Positions 38,685 through 47,004 of a stretch of 64,000 nucleotides of DNA are shown in pieces (position 1 is the stretch's first letter; each line of letters opens with the position of its first letter). Under the pieces are notes generated by a model that did not search any database, was not told the origin of the DNA, and worked only from the letters and a program-made list of their open reading frames with translations. The DNA comes from Neolewinella aurantiaca (GTDB lineage: Bacteria; Bacteroidota; Bacteroidia; Chitinophagales; Saprospiraceae), in NCBI RefSeq assembly GCF_008014675.1, contig NZ_VOXD01000024.1:1-64000 (forward strand), read 5' to 3'. The position numbers and the translations under genes are program-made.

Positions 38685-39020
38685 ATGTTCCATATTTTGC
38701 ACACGAACGAAGATGTCGATGCCGCGCTAAAAGCGAGCAACGAGAAACCCGTTATAATTTTCAAGCACAGTTCCAGTTGCCCTTTCAGCGGGGCAGCTCA
38801 GATCGAAGTGGCGCATGCTAAGCACGATCTGGACATTTACGGATGTGTGGTTCAGTACACCCCTGAAGTTAAAAAAGAGATAGCAGACCGTCTTGACGTC
38901 GAGCACGCCAGCCCTCAGGCGATTGTAGTGTACAAAGGAAAGGCCGAAGGACATTTTTACCGGTCCGAAATTAAAGAGCGTGCCCTCAAGAACCGGGTGG
39001 CCGAATTGACCGCCCGGTAA
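38685..39020 (+). CDS. ytxJ: YtxJ-type bacillithiol system protein
   Basis: A 111-residue thioredoxin-fold protein of the YtxJ (DUF2847) family, linked to bacillithiol-dependent redox control. The single conserved cysteine is in FKHSSSCPFS; the second Cys of a CxxC is replaced by Ser, so a monothiol mechanism is expected. The family name and role rest on established knowledge; bacillithiol synthesis genes are not in the window. Confidence 0.9.
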   Translation: MFHILHTNEDVDAALKASNEKPVIIFKHSSSCPFSGAAQIEVAHAKHDLDIYGCVVQYTPEVKKEIADRLDVEHASPQAIVVYKGKAEGHFYRSEIKERALKNRVAELTAR

Positions 39021-39085
39021 TCAGGTCTCAACGCTCACGCTTTCTTTACTGAATCATTGCTTTTAATCTCAAAAAATACTTAGTT

Positions 39086-39958
39086 ATCAATCTGCCTGAA
39101 TCCGAACTCATCCTTCGCTCCAACGGAGCACTTTACCACCTTAACCTATTGCCTGGTCAGGTCGCCGAAACGATAATCACGGTCGGTGACCCCGAACGGG
39201 TACGAGCCATATCGCGCCGCTTCGATAAAGTAGAACTGAAGGTGGAAGCCCGCGAATTCGTAACGCACACGGGAGAGTTGGACGGCAAGCGTATAACGGT
39301 CATTTCCACCGGCATCGGCACGGACAACATCGACATCGTATTCAACGAACTGGACGCGCTTTTCAATATCGACCTCGAACGCCGGATAATAAAGGATCAG
39401 TTAGTTTCTCTGGACTTCATCCGGTTGGGAACAAGTGGCTCTTTTCAGGCTGATTTGCCCCTCGATAGCTTCCTGCTGTCTGAAGCAGCCCTGGCTAACG
39501 ATGGGCTGTTGCCTTTCTACCTTTCCGGCGGCGAGCCCGACGAAGCCGCCATCAACCTGTTTGAATACCTGGAGGACGGCAGGGTCCAGTTGCCCGTTCC
39601 TGTCCTGATCGTTCGGCCTGAACTACCTCCTGCTTTTGCTTCCAGCAATTTAACGCGTGGAATAACCATGACTGCTTCGGGCTTTTACGCGCCACAGGGG
39701 CGTTCGTTACGTTTGCAGTCCGGGCTGTCTCCCGAGCTTTTGAGCCGTATGCGCAGCTGGGAATACAACGGGACGCGCATAACGAACATCGAGATGGAAA
39801 CATCGGGTATTTATGGATTGGCCACTGAGCTTGGCCACCGGGCCGTATCGGTATCCGCACTTTTGGCCAACCGTGCGTCTGGTACGTTCAGCTCGCAACC
39901 GACCAAAACAGTAGAGCGATTGATAGATAAGGGACTGGAATTGATTCTGCAGGGATAG
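39086..39958 (+). CDS. Nucleoside phosphorylase (uridine phosphorylase-like)
   Basis: An enzyme of the PNP/UDP family, about 290 residues, that splits nucleosides with phosphate. Motifs: VGDPERV (phosphate site), STGIGTDNIDI, LGTSGSF and IEMETSGIYGL near the end. The conserved N-terminus (LPESELILRSNGALYHLNL) lies upstream of the first TTG (39149), and the frame holds no ATG, GTG or TTG back to the stop at 39050. An ATC at 39086 would give the usual length. Other options are ATT/ATC at 39053-39058, CTG at 39092, or a sequencing error. Confidence 0.85.
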   Translation: MNLPESELILRSNGALYHLNLLPGQVAETIITVGDPERVRAISRRFDKVELKVEAREFVTHTGELDGKRITVISTGIGTDNIDIVFNELDALFNIDLERRIIKDQLVSLDFIRLGTSGSFQADLPLDSFLLSEAALANDGLLPFYLSGGEPDEAAINLFEYLEDGRVQLPVPVLIVRPELPPAFASSNLTRGITMTASGFYAPQGRSLRLQSGLSPELLSRMRSWEYNGTRITNIEMETSGIYGLATELGHRAVSVSALLANRASGTFSSQPTKTVERLIDKGLELILQG

Positions 39959-39979
39959 ATCGACTGCAGTCTGCACCGT

Positions 39980-40819
39980 CTACTCCAAAAGGGGGAAGTA
40001 CCGGTTGAGCCACAAAGCCAGGCTCCGGGCGGAATTGAGCAAAGGGTGCTGGAAGTGGGCTATTGTATTTTGCTTGATGCGCTGTTTTACCTTACTCAGG
40101 TTCTCAAGGGTGTCGATGGTTTCGAGTTGAGACATCAGCGTACGTTGAGGAATGTTTTTGTTGCCAAGATCAGCAATGATTTGCCGGTATTCGAGTATGA
40201 ATTTGATCTGCACGTCCGAAAGGAATTCAGCCAAAAAATCAGGAAGGAACTCCAGCGCAAGAACATTCAGTTTTTTGCTTAGTTCTTTGTTGACTTCTCC
40301 TGATGTTGTCAGTTTTGGCATGTCGGGGAGTTGGCCTCCGTACACAGAACTTTGGTGGTAGTAATTGACGTGAGCTGCCAGTAGCGGACCGTCGTTTGCT
40401 ACCTTGACCGAAATCTGGTGGTACCAGTAATAATCCCCCGAACGATGGCGCATTGGGATGAGGCTACCCGCTGATGCGCCCTCTTGAACGAGTTCCGGAG
40501 AAGAGAGTGCTACCTGATACATCGCTTTTGCGTAATTGACATAGGCAAAAAGCCACGAGGGGTGAATTAGAGTGAATACCTCTTCGTACTGTAAATCCAG
40601 AATACCAAAATGACGGGCGGTATTGTGCCGCCACGTAATCCTTGGCTCGCTACCCAACAAGAGTGTGAAGTAACACGCAAAGGGGTTGGCTTGCTCCATG
40701 CAATTACGCTGGATCTTGTGGAGGTAGTCATTGTCCTTGACAACCGTGGGGTCTATGTCAGGAAAGATATCCGAAATAATTCGGTTGAAATCAAGCTGAT
40801 GAGTGTCTTTGGACGGCAT
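39980..40819 (-). CDS. PAS-like regulatory protein
   Basis: A 279-residue soluble protein. Residues about 40-165 look like a PAS fold (RHFGILDLQYEEVFTLIHP ... RHRSGDYYWYHQISV ... AAHVNYYHQ). The C-terminal ~80 residues are helical and basic and sit where related regulators carry a LuxR-type HTH, but the typical LuxR pattern is weak here. It could be a transcription regulator with a diverged or novel DNA-binding end. A strong minus-strand terminator at 41049 separates it from the candidate small RNA upstream. Confidence 0.6.
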   Translation of the reverse strand: MPSKDTHQLDFNRIISDIFPDIDPTVVKDNDYLHKIQRNCMEQANPFACYFTLLLGSEPRITWRHNTARHFGILDLQYEEVFTLIHPSWLFAYVNYAKAMYQVALSSPELVQEGASAGSLIPMRHRSGDYYWYHQISVKVANDGPLLAAHVNYYHQSSVYGGQLPDMPKLTTSGEVNKELSKKLNVLALEFLPDFLAEFLSDVQIKFILEYRQIIADLGNKNIPQRTLMSQLETIDTLENLSKVKQRIKQNTIAHFQHPLLNSARSLALWLNRYFPLLE

Positions 40820-41042
40820 AAGAGAAGATATAGGTTAACCTAATCTCCGGCAGGTGGGACCAGAGAACGAATTAATGCTCGGATAAAGATTGACTGGCAG
40901 GCTTTACTCAGAGGAGTTTACCTCCCGACTTCAGCAATGGATGCAAGTGGTAACAACCAAATATAGCGAAGTTTGACCAGAAAACAGTGGCGTTTCCGCT
41001 ACTGAAGGAGGAGGTTTGCCCTTGCTCATGATAGGGGAAAAA
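40820..41042. other. Upstream region of PAS-like gene
   Basis: About 220 nt without a gene. The only structure is the A-rich stretch near 41030-41048 that forms the T-run of the minus-strand terminator just beyond it. Confidence 0.5.
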
Positions 41043-41184
41043 GAAAAAACGTTTTGGGCAACAGCCCAAAACGTCGAGAAACACTATGAACAACACTTTA
41101 AAATAGATAGATAATTGGACGGGGTCCAACTATTGTTCTAACATCCTGTTTTCAAGGAGAGGTTAGTAAATGGTTTTTTTAGGG
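41043..41184 (-). ncRNA. Candidate structured small RNA
   Basis: A ~140-nt unit on the minus strand with its own predicted promoter (TTG at 41211-41213, TAGACCTTTG at 41187-41196) and terminator. Three hairpins follow one another: 41138-41166 (CTAAC/GTTAG with TCCT/AGGA), 41115-41129 (TTGGAC/GTCCAA, loop GGG on the plus strand) and the terminator 41049-41074. No reading frame longer than a few codons is present. It matches no RNA family I recognise; it is not 4.5S RNA or tmRNA. It could also be a leader/attenuator for the PAS-like gene 230 nt further on. Confidence 0.55.
41049..41074 (-). terminator. Terminator of candidate small RNA
   Basis: Perfect 11-bp arms ACGTTTTGGGC / GCCCAAAACGT with a 4-nt loop, followed on the minus strand by a T-rich run. 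The orientation is clear, since no T-run follows on the plus strand. Confidence 0.9.
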
Positions 41185-41186
41185 TG

Positions 41187-41213
41187 CAAAGGTCTATTTT
41201 TGAGTTCTCGCAA
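41187..41213 (-). promoter_or_regulatory. Predicted promoter of candidate small RNA
   Basis: TTG...TAGACCTTTGCACCC on the minus strand, a good match to Bacteroidota promoters of strongly expressed stable RNAs. Confidence 0.6.
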
Positions 41214-41269
41214 CCACTATTAAAGAATGCAAAAGCATGAAACAATTCATGCTCCTACAATTTGAGTTA

Positions 41270-41298
41270 CAAAGGTAAAATCATGAGGGGCGAGATAA
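41270..41298 (-). promoter_or_regulatory. Second minus-strand promoter
   Basis: A perfect TACCTTTG -7 box (41270-41277 on the minus strand) with TTA 18 nt upstream. It could drive a longer form of the same RNA. Confidence 0.5.
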
Positions 41299-41309
41299 CC
41301 GGGGGGGGC

Positions 41310-41327
41310 ATGTCCATTAATGGACAT
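41310..41327. promoter_or_regulatory. 18-bp palindrome, likely operator
   Basis: ATGTCCATTAATGGACAT is a perfect palindrome, placed just upstream of the second minus-strand promoter. It is a likely binding site for a dimeric regulator; which one is unknown. Confidence 0.6.
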
Positions 41328-41464
41328 TGGTCGTTTTTTTGCGGCAAAAAGGCTAATCCATATAAAGTCTAGATAAAACCTGGTTGTTCGGTAGAGACCA
41401 CCTTGCCGCCGGGCGTCCGTAAGGTAGGATTAGTGGTAGCCTGCTGGGCCGAATGATCACGTGA

Positions 41465-41486
41465 GCGACAATCTGGTTTGCGCCCG
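41465..41486 (+). repeat. Single arm of R2 element
   Basis: A 22-nt sequence (starts GCGACAATCTGG) identical to 1864-1885, where it forms one arm of an inverted repeat. Here only one arm is found. Confidence 0.85.
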
Positions 41487-41605
41487 GAGTCGGTTGCGGG
41501 CTTAATTGCATTTTGGGCCACTGCTCGGTTACGCTCTGCGCACAAATCCTGAAGACAATACCCTGCCGAAAGCAACGTTTTAAGGCTGTAAACTATCCAT
41601 ATTAC

Positions 41606-42058
41606 ATGCGTTTCTTCCCCCGTATTCTTGTTCTTCTCATTTTTTGCTGTGTGTCGCTCTCTGCTGTTGCTCAAACCAATTATGAGGAAGCCATCGGCTC
41701 GTTCGTCGATGAGCATAACGCCCGTGTTTCGATGCGCAACTGGGCCAAAACGGAGACTGCACCCGTAAGCTTGCGCATCAACGATCGTAACGAACTGGAA
41801 GCATTTGTTGATAACGAAAGCAGACTTCGGATCACCCTGCAACGCGATGTCGCAACGGATATGGATGAACTTTTCCCTTACAATATCGATTCGGCCCTGA
41901 TCATAATAACCAACGAAACAGTAGTGATCATTGATCCGGTGGAGAAAATCCATTTTGCCCTTTCTTTGAATCAAGAGCCCCGGCTACCGGAAATCAGCGC
42001 TGAACCCACCTTGTTATTTGAAGGTTTCGGACTGACCCGCAACTGGGCGAAAATGTAA
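41606..42058 (+). CDS. Hypothetical exported protein
   Basis: A 150-residue protein with a signal peptide (MRFFPRILVLLIFCCVSLSAVAQ). The start at 41606 is chosen for that reason; the frame is open 31 codons upstream into a repeat. The mature part is beta-rich (RINDRNELEAFVDNESRLRITL, IIITNETVVIIDP) and not recognised. Confidence 0.65.
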   Translation: MRFFPRILVLLIFCCVSLSAVAQTNYEEAIGSFVDEHNARVSMRNWAKTETAPVSLRINDRNELEAFVDNESRLRITLQRDVATDMDELFPYNIDSALIIITNETVVIIDPVEKIHFALSLNQEPRLPEISAEPTLLFEGFGLTRNWAKM

Positions 42059-42156
42059 CCGGAACCGGAAAATAAAGCACTGGTCGGGCTCCATTGATAT
42101 GGTTTTTAGAACTAAGCCTGTGGGGCCTCCGTTCATGCGGATAAACCCCTTCTGCA

Positions 42157-42942
42157 ATGAATCAGCGCTCTTCTCAGTATCTGGCCCTTGCAAGTATGCT
42201 CGTTATGCTTGCTTTGTACGCTCTGAATGCTACCGGTAACTTCGGCCCTAACCCCATCGGTACAACTTCCACGGCTACAAGCCCACTCATCGTTCCGGCT
42301 CCTTATGCTTTCGCTATTTGGGGGCCGATTTACATCGGTTTGGTCGTTTTTGCGGTATTCCAATTGGTCAAAAACAGAAACGACCATCCTGCGTGGGTTT
42401 CGTTCCGGTATTGGTACGCGGCAAATGTTGTCGCCAACGGTTTGTGGCTGGCCGCCGCTTCGTACGACTGGCAATGGCTGTCGGTTGGCATCATCATTTT
42501 CATGCTGATTTCATTGTTTCGGATCAACCAACTATTACAAGTCATTGAGTCTTCCGGCGCTAAAATTACTTACTGGTTAGAGCATTTCGTCTTCAGCATC
42601 TACTTTGCGTGGGTAACGCTGGCAACGGTGCTCAATGTAGCTTCCGCACTGAAATTCTACAAATGGAATGGCTTCGGTGTCCCGGAAGTAACCTGGACTA
42701 TAATCATGATTGTCGTGGCCGCATTCGTAACCGGATACACAAGCCGCCGTTACCGGGATGCAGCTTATGCAGGGGTTGTGGTCTGGGCTTTCGTCGCGCT
42801 TTCTATCAAGCATTGGGGGGCGCAAACGCAGGTGCTCAGTTACGTTGGAGGAGCAGTAGCTGTGCTGTTCGTCGGGCTCATATTCTGGCTCCTCAGCGGA
42901 CGATCTGCTGGAAAAAACAACGGGCGGGTCGAAGCCGGATAA
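42157..42942 (+). CDS. TspO/MBR-related membrane protein
   Basis: A 261-residue membrane protein with about seven helices and many Trp residues. The pattern PYAFAIWGPIYIGLVVF and GLWLAAASYDWQW resembles the TspO/tryptophan-rich sensory protein family, here in the longer form with extra C-terminal helices. The ligand is not known; short TspO proteins bind porphyrins. It stands alone. Confidence 0.78.
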   Translation: MNQRSSQYLALASMLVMLALYALNATGNFGPNPIGTTSTATSPLIVPAPYAFAIWGPIYIGLVVFAVFQLVKNRNDHPAWVSFRYWYAANVVANGLWLAAASYDWQWLSVGIIIFMLISLFRINQLLQVIESSGAKITYWLEHFVFSIYFAWVTLATVLNVASALKFYKWNGFGVPEVTWTIIMIVVAAFVTGYTSRRYRDAAYAGVVVWAFVALSIKHWGAQTQVLSYVGGAVAVLFVGLIFWLLSGRSAGKNNGRVEAG

Positions 42943-43065
42943 GGGTCTGGATGTAGTAAAACGTGGTGTATTATTCTCGGCCCCTTTTCCCGGTAACCGA
43001 AATATACAGAGTAGATTAGCATTGAAAACTAATAACCGTAGTCTTAAGTCTTTCAAGCAAAATCT

Positions 43066-44217
43066 ATGTACAGTTCTATTACCGCCGGTGTTGCCGGCAC
43101 TGGTTTTATCGGCCCCGTTCACGTCGAAGGCCTGCGCCGGCTCGGTGTTCGCGTCAAAGGAATTTCCAGCGCCACGCTCGAATTGGCCGAAGAGGCCCGC
43201 CAACAACTAAACCTCGAGCACGCTTACCCCAACTTCGAGGCGATGCTGGAAGACGACGATCTCGACGTTATCCACCTCGCAGTACCCAACGTACTGCACT
43301 ACCCGATGGTGAAACAGGTGCTTGCCGCAGGCAAGCACGTGATGTGCGAGAAGCCACTCGCCATGACCTCCGAACAAGGTAAAGAACTTGTCGAACTCGC
43401 TGCCGCAACCAACCTCAAAGCCGGAGTCAACTACAACCTCCGTTTCTACCCCATGAACCTGGAAGTAAAAGACCGCCTGGCCAGCAATGACGCCCGGATC
43501 TTCTCCGTCGTTGGCGGCTACCAGCAAGATTGGTTGCTCTACGACACCGACTACAACTGGCGCGTTCTGGCGGACCAGGGCGGCGCGCTACGCGCCGTTT
43601 CCGACATCGGTACCCACTGGCTCGACCTTGTGCACTTCACCACCGGCCTGGAGGTCGAAGCGGTTCTCGCTGACCTGACCACCGTTCATACCACCCGTCG
43701 CCGGCCAAAGGGCGAGGTGAGCTCGTTCAACAACGAAAAACTACGCGACGAAGACCTTGAGTCCATCCCCGTCACTACCGATGATTGTGCCAGCATTCTC
43801 CTCAAATTCAAGGGTGGGGCCAAAGGGCAACTCTTCGTTACTCAGGTGAGTGCAGGGCATAAAAACCGCCTCACGTACGACATTGCTACCCAAGACGCCG
43901 CCTACGAGTTCAACAGCGAACGCCCCAATGAACTACTGGTGGGCCGGCGCGACGCTCCGTCGGAATTTCTGCTCAAAGACCCGGCCTTACTGACCGGACT
44001 GGCCAGCCCCTACGTCAATTACCCGGGCGGACACAACGAAGGCTTCCCCGACACCTTCAAGCAATGCTTCCGCTCGTTTTACAACGACATCCTTGCGGGT
44101 GACGCCCCAACCGGCGAACCTCCGCACTACGCCACGTTCGAAGACGGACTCCGGGAACTGGTCATTTGCGACGCCATCATCAAAAGCCACGAAGAACAAG
44201 CCTGGGTGTACCTGTAG
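43066..44217 (+). CDS. Gfo/Idh/MocA-family oxidoreductase
   Basis: A 383-residue NAD(P)-dependent oxidoreductase. The N-terminal Rossmann fold has GVAGTGFIGPVHV, and the conserved EKP motif is in HVMCEKPLA (about 103-105). The C-terminal alpha/beta domain has HWLDLVHF, with the catalytic-type His. The family acts on sugars and inositols; the substrate cannot be told from sequence. Confidence 0.92.
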   Translation: MYSSITAGVAGTGFIGPVHVEGLRRLGVRVKGISSATLELAEEARQQLNLEHAYPNFEAMLEDDDLDVIHLAVPNVLHYPMVKQVLAAGKHVMCEKPLAMTSEQGKELVELAAATNLKAGVNYNLRFYPMNLEVKDRLASNDARIFSVVGGYQQDWLLYDTDYNWRVLADQGGALRAVSDIGTHWLDLVHFTTGLEVEAVLADLTTVHTTRRRPKGEVSSFNNEKLRDEDLESIPVTTDDCASILLKFKGGAKGQLFVTQVSAGHKNRLTYDIATQDAAYEFNSERPNELLVGRRDAPSEFLLKDPALLTGLASPYVNYPGGHNEGFPDTFKQCFRSFYNDILAGDAPTGEPPHYATFEDGLRELVICDAIIKSHEEQAWVYL

Positions 44218-44346
44218 GTGAGAGGGTTAGCAGAGTATAAAAAACCGGAGTACAGAAATCAAAGGACAGAGGGAATTGGTAACTCGCCCTTGCTGTTCTT
44301 CCTGAACGGCAAACGCTGCGTTTTCACTCTCTGACCTGATGCATTT

Positions 44347-44772
44347 CTACCGTGTCCAGTAATCAAGGACGAGCACGTCTTTCAGGTGGGGCTTGAGGAC
44401 CTCCACAAACGCAAGGTGGTCCGGATGAGGCAGGTAAACCGCCCGGTCCGCTTCGCTTTTGAAAGTCACAAAAAAGAGGTGGGTGTAACCTTTGTCCAGG
44501 CCTTCCGGGCTGTTGTTGATGCCCCATTCGTAATCGTGGATCTCCGGGATCTTGCCGGGCAAAGCGGCAAAGGCCTCTTCCACTTCCTGTACACCAGCAG
44601 GGTAGCTGTCTTCGTTGAAGGAGAACAGTACGGCGTGCCGCAGCAATGAATCGGGCGTATTCGCTTTCATATCTACAGAAAGATCGGTGGTGATTTGGCT
44701 GGTCGTCTCTTCCGGGGCCGATTCGGAGCAGGCGAGGAGGAAGAGAAAGGGAAGTAATGTGAGGTAGCGCAT
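44347..44772 (-). CDS. Dabb-domain lipoprotein
   Basis: A 141-residue lipoprotein. The lipobox is FLLAC. After a short Ser/Glu/Thr tether, the mature part is a stress-responsive A/B barrel (Dabb) domain: LRHAVLFSFNE, YEWGINNSPEGLDKGYTHLFFVTF, YLPHPDHLAFV. Dabb proteins are dimeric barrels of varied, mostly unknown role. The start at 44772 gives the signal peptide. Confidence 0.87.
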   Translation of the reverse strand: MRYLTLLPFLFLLACSESAPEETTSQITTDLSVDMKANTPDSLLRHAVLFSFNEDSYPAGVQEVEEAFAALPGKIPEIHDYEWGINNSPEGLDKGYTHLFFVTFKSEADRAVYLPHPDHLAFVEVLKPHLKDVLVLDYWTR

Positions 44773-44874
44773 ACGCCAAAGGTAGTTTTTCCTGAGACAT
44801 AAAATTACCCCCGTGGTCCACAACATCGTTTTTAGGAATTGAGAAAACAGACGTTGTCTATGGCTTAGGTGCAA

Positions 44875-44950
44875 TAAAAAAGCATTCAACATTCAGCTTT
44901 CAGGTCGTCATTAAAGACCGTTTGAAAGCCGAACATTGAATGCTTTTGTA
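44875..44950 (-). terminator. Terminator of htpG
   Basis: A large hairpin: AAAGCATTCAA pairs with TTGAATGCTTT, with an inner GCTTTCA/TTGAAAGC stem. A T-run follows on the minus strand. Confidence 0.85.
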
Positions 44951-44981
44951 ATTGTGCCGTAAGGCAGCGGAAAGCCCGCGC

Positions 44982-46868
44982 TTACTTCATCATCTTAACC
45001 GACCGGTCTACGAAAGCCTTGAGCTCTGCGCCGGAAAGCAACTGCTGGCTCAGCAGTGCGAGTTGGTAAAGGTGGGTAGCGTTTTCGGTGCGAGCCGCTT
45101 CATCCTCATTGTTCAGGATCTGATCCTTCACGATCGGGTTGTTGGCGTTCACAACGACGTTGTACATATCGGGGAACATGGAGGTGTCCATGCCCTGAAG
45201 TTGCTGCATTTCTTTCATGCGGCGCATGAACTCATTGCGAACGATCTGAACGGGAGCGTCTGTGGTATCCAGCGGTTTCAGTTCCACATTGCCTTTTTCA
45301 CCCACAACGGTGGTGAAGAGATCCTTGACCGTAGTCTGCTCCTCTTCGTTTAGCAGTAGCTCCTTCTCTTCATCTTTCTGGACGAGTTGATCAGGAGTTG
45401 CTGAGTCTACGCGAACGAAGGTCATACCTTCTTTCTGCTCCAGGCTCTGGATAAAGGGAGCATCGATGGCGTGCTCCAGCTTCAGGACATCGTAGCCGCG
45501 CTCAATGGCACCCGCAACGAGGGTGTGCTGACGGTCCTCATCGGCAGTGTAAATGCCGATGACCTTGTCGTGCTTATCGGTTTGGTTTTCCGCAATCCGC
45601 TCTTTGTACTCTTCGATCGTAAACTTGCGGTTGTCCGTGTTTTCGAGGAGTACGAATTTCTTAGCACGGTCGTAGAACTTCTCTTCGGAGATCATACCGT
45701 ACTTCACGAATACACCGAGGTCGGCCCATTTTGCTTCGTAGTCTTCGCGGTTGTCTTTGAAGAGGCTGTTGAGTTTTTCGGCTACCTTCTTGGTGATGTA
45801 GCCGGTGATTTTTTTCACGTTGGTGTCGGCCTGAAGGTACGAGCGGGAAACGTTCAGCGGAATATCCGGGCTGTCGATCACACCGTGGAGCAGAGTCAGG
45901 AACTCAGGCACGATTTCCTTCACGTCGTCGGTGACATACACCTGGTTGCTGTAGAGCTGGATTTTGTTACGCTGTAACTCGAGTCCTCCGGAAACCTTCG
46001 GGAAGTAAAGGATACCCGTGAGGTTGAAGGGGAAATCGATGTTGAGGTGAATCCAGAACATGGGCGGCTGGCCCATGGGGTAAAGCTCGCGGTAGAAGTC
46101 CTTGTAATCGTCGTCCGTGAGGTCGGCAGGGTTCTTTTTCCAGAGTGGTTCAGGGTTATTGATAATGTTGTCAACTTCCTTTTCAACCTTTACCGGTTCG
46201 GGCTTCTCTTCGCCTTCGATTACTGCTACGTCGGATTCCTCGTAAGTGGTCTCGGTTTTTGTTCCGAAACGAATAGGGATGGGAAGGAAGCGTGCATACT
46301 TGTTCAGCAGGCCTTCGATCTCACTGTCCTCGAGGTACTGTACACTGTCGTCGGAAACGTGGAGGATGATGTCGGTACCACGGAAGTCGCGGTCGCCTTC
46401 ACCGATTTCGTAGCTGGGGTCACCTTCACAGATCCAGCGGACGGGCTCGGCGCCGTCTTTCCAGCTCAGGGTATTTACTTCCACCTTGTCGGCTACCATA
46501 AAGGCAGAGTAGAAACCCAGACCAAAGTGACCGATGATGCTGGCGTCTTCCTGGTATTTGTCCACGAAGTCCTGAGCGGAAGAGAGGGCAACCTGATTGA
46601 GGTATTTCTCAACTTCTTCTTTGGTCATACCGATACCGCGGTCGCGGATGGTCAGTGTCTTGGCCTCCTTATCGATCATGATGTCGATCGTGTCTTCGCC
46701 GATATCGCCTTTGAACTCACCCTTGCGGTTCAGGGTCTTGAGTTTGCTGGTGGCATCTACTGCATTGGAGACAAGTTCACGAAGGAAAATTTCCTGGTCA
46801 GAGTACAGGAATTTCTTAATTATGGGGAAGATGTTCTCGGTCTGTACCGAGATGTTTCCTTTTTGCAT
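44982..46868 (-). CDS. htpG: Chaperone HtpG (Hsp90)
   Basis: A 628-residue bacterial Hsp90. N-terminal ATP-binding motifs: LRELVSNAVDA, DRGIGMT, IGHFGLGFYSAFMVAD and the late RGTDI. The middle domain has the catalytic Arg region (NVSRSYLQ). It folds client proteins in the cytoplasm. It has its own terminator. Confidence 0.96.
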   Translation of the reverse strand: MQKGNISVQTENIFPIIKKFLYSDQEIFLRELVSNAVDATSKLKTLNRKGEFKGDIGEDTIDIMIDKEAKTLTIRDRGIGMTKEEVEKYLNQVALSSAQDFVDKYQEDASIIGHFGLGFYSAFMVADKVEVNTLSWKDGAEPVRWICEGDPSYEIGEGDRDFRGTDIILHVSDDSVQYLEDSEIEGLLNKYARFLPIPIRFGTKTETTYEESDVAVIEGEEKPEPVKVEKEVDNIINNPEPLWKKNPADLTDDDYKDFYRELYPMGQPPMFWIHLNIDFPFNLTGILYFPKVSGGLELQRNKIQLYSNQVYVTDDVKEIVPEFLTLLHGVIDSPDIPLNVSRSYLQADTNVKKITGYITKKVAEKLNSLFKDNREDYEAKWADLGVFVKYGMISEEKFYDRAKKFVLLENTDNRKFTIEEYKERIAENQTDKHDKVIGIYTADEDRQHTLVAGAIERGYDVLKLEHAIDAPFIQSLEQKEGMTFVRVDSATPDQLVQKDEEKELLLNEEEQTTVKDLFTTVVGEKGNVELKPLDTTDAPVQIVRNEFMRRMKEMQQLQGMDTSMFPDMYNVVVNANNPIVKDQILNNEDEAARTENATHLYQLALLSQQLLSGAELKAFVDRSVKMMK

Positions 46869-47004
46869 AGTTGAATTAGTTTTGATGGTGGGTGGTATAC
46901 TCCGACCCTGTCAACCGCAAAGGTTGTTCCAGTCATTATTTCCTGACTTTTTGACCGGACGCAGCTACTGTTGGTAAGTAGCCGGCACCGGCCCACGCAA
47001 AGCA

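Noticed and set aside
40908-41129. Small minus-strand protein gene
   Set aside because: It crosses the terminator and hairpins of the candidate small RNA and resembles no protein.
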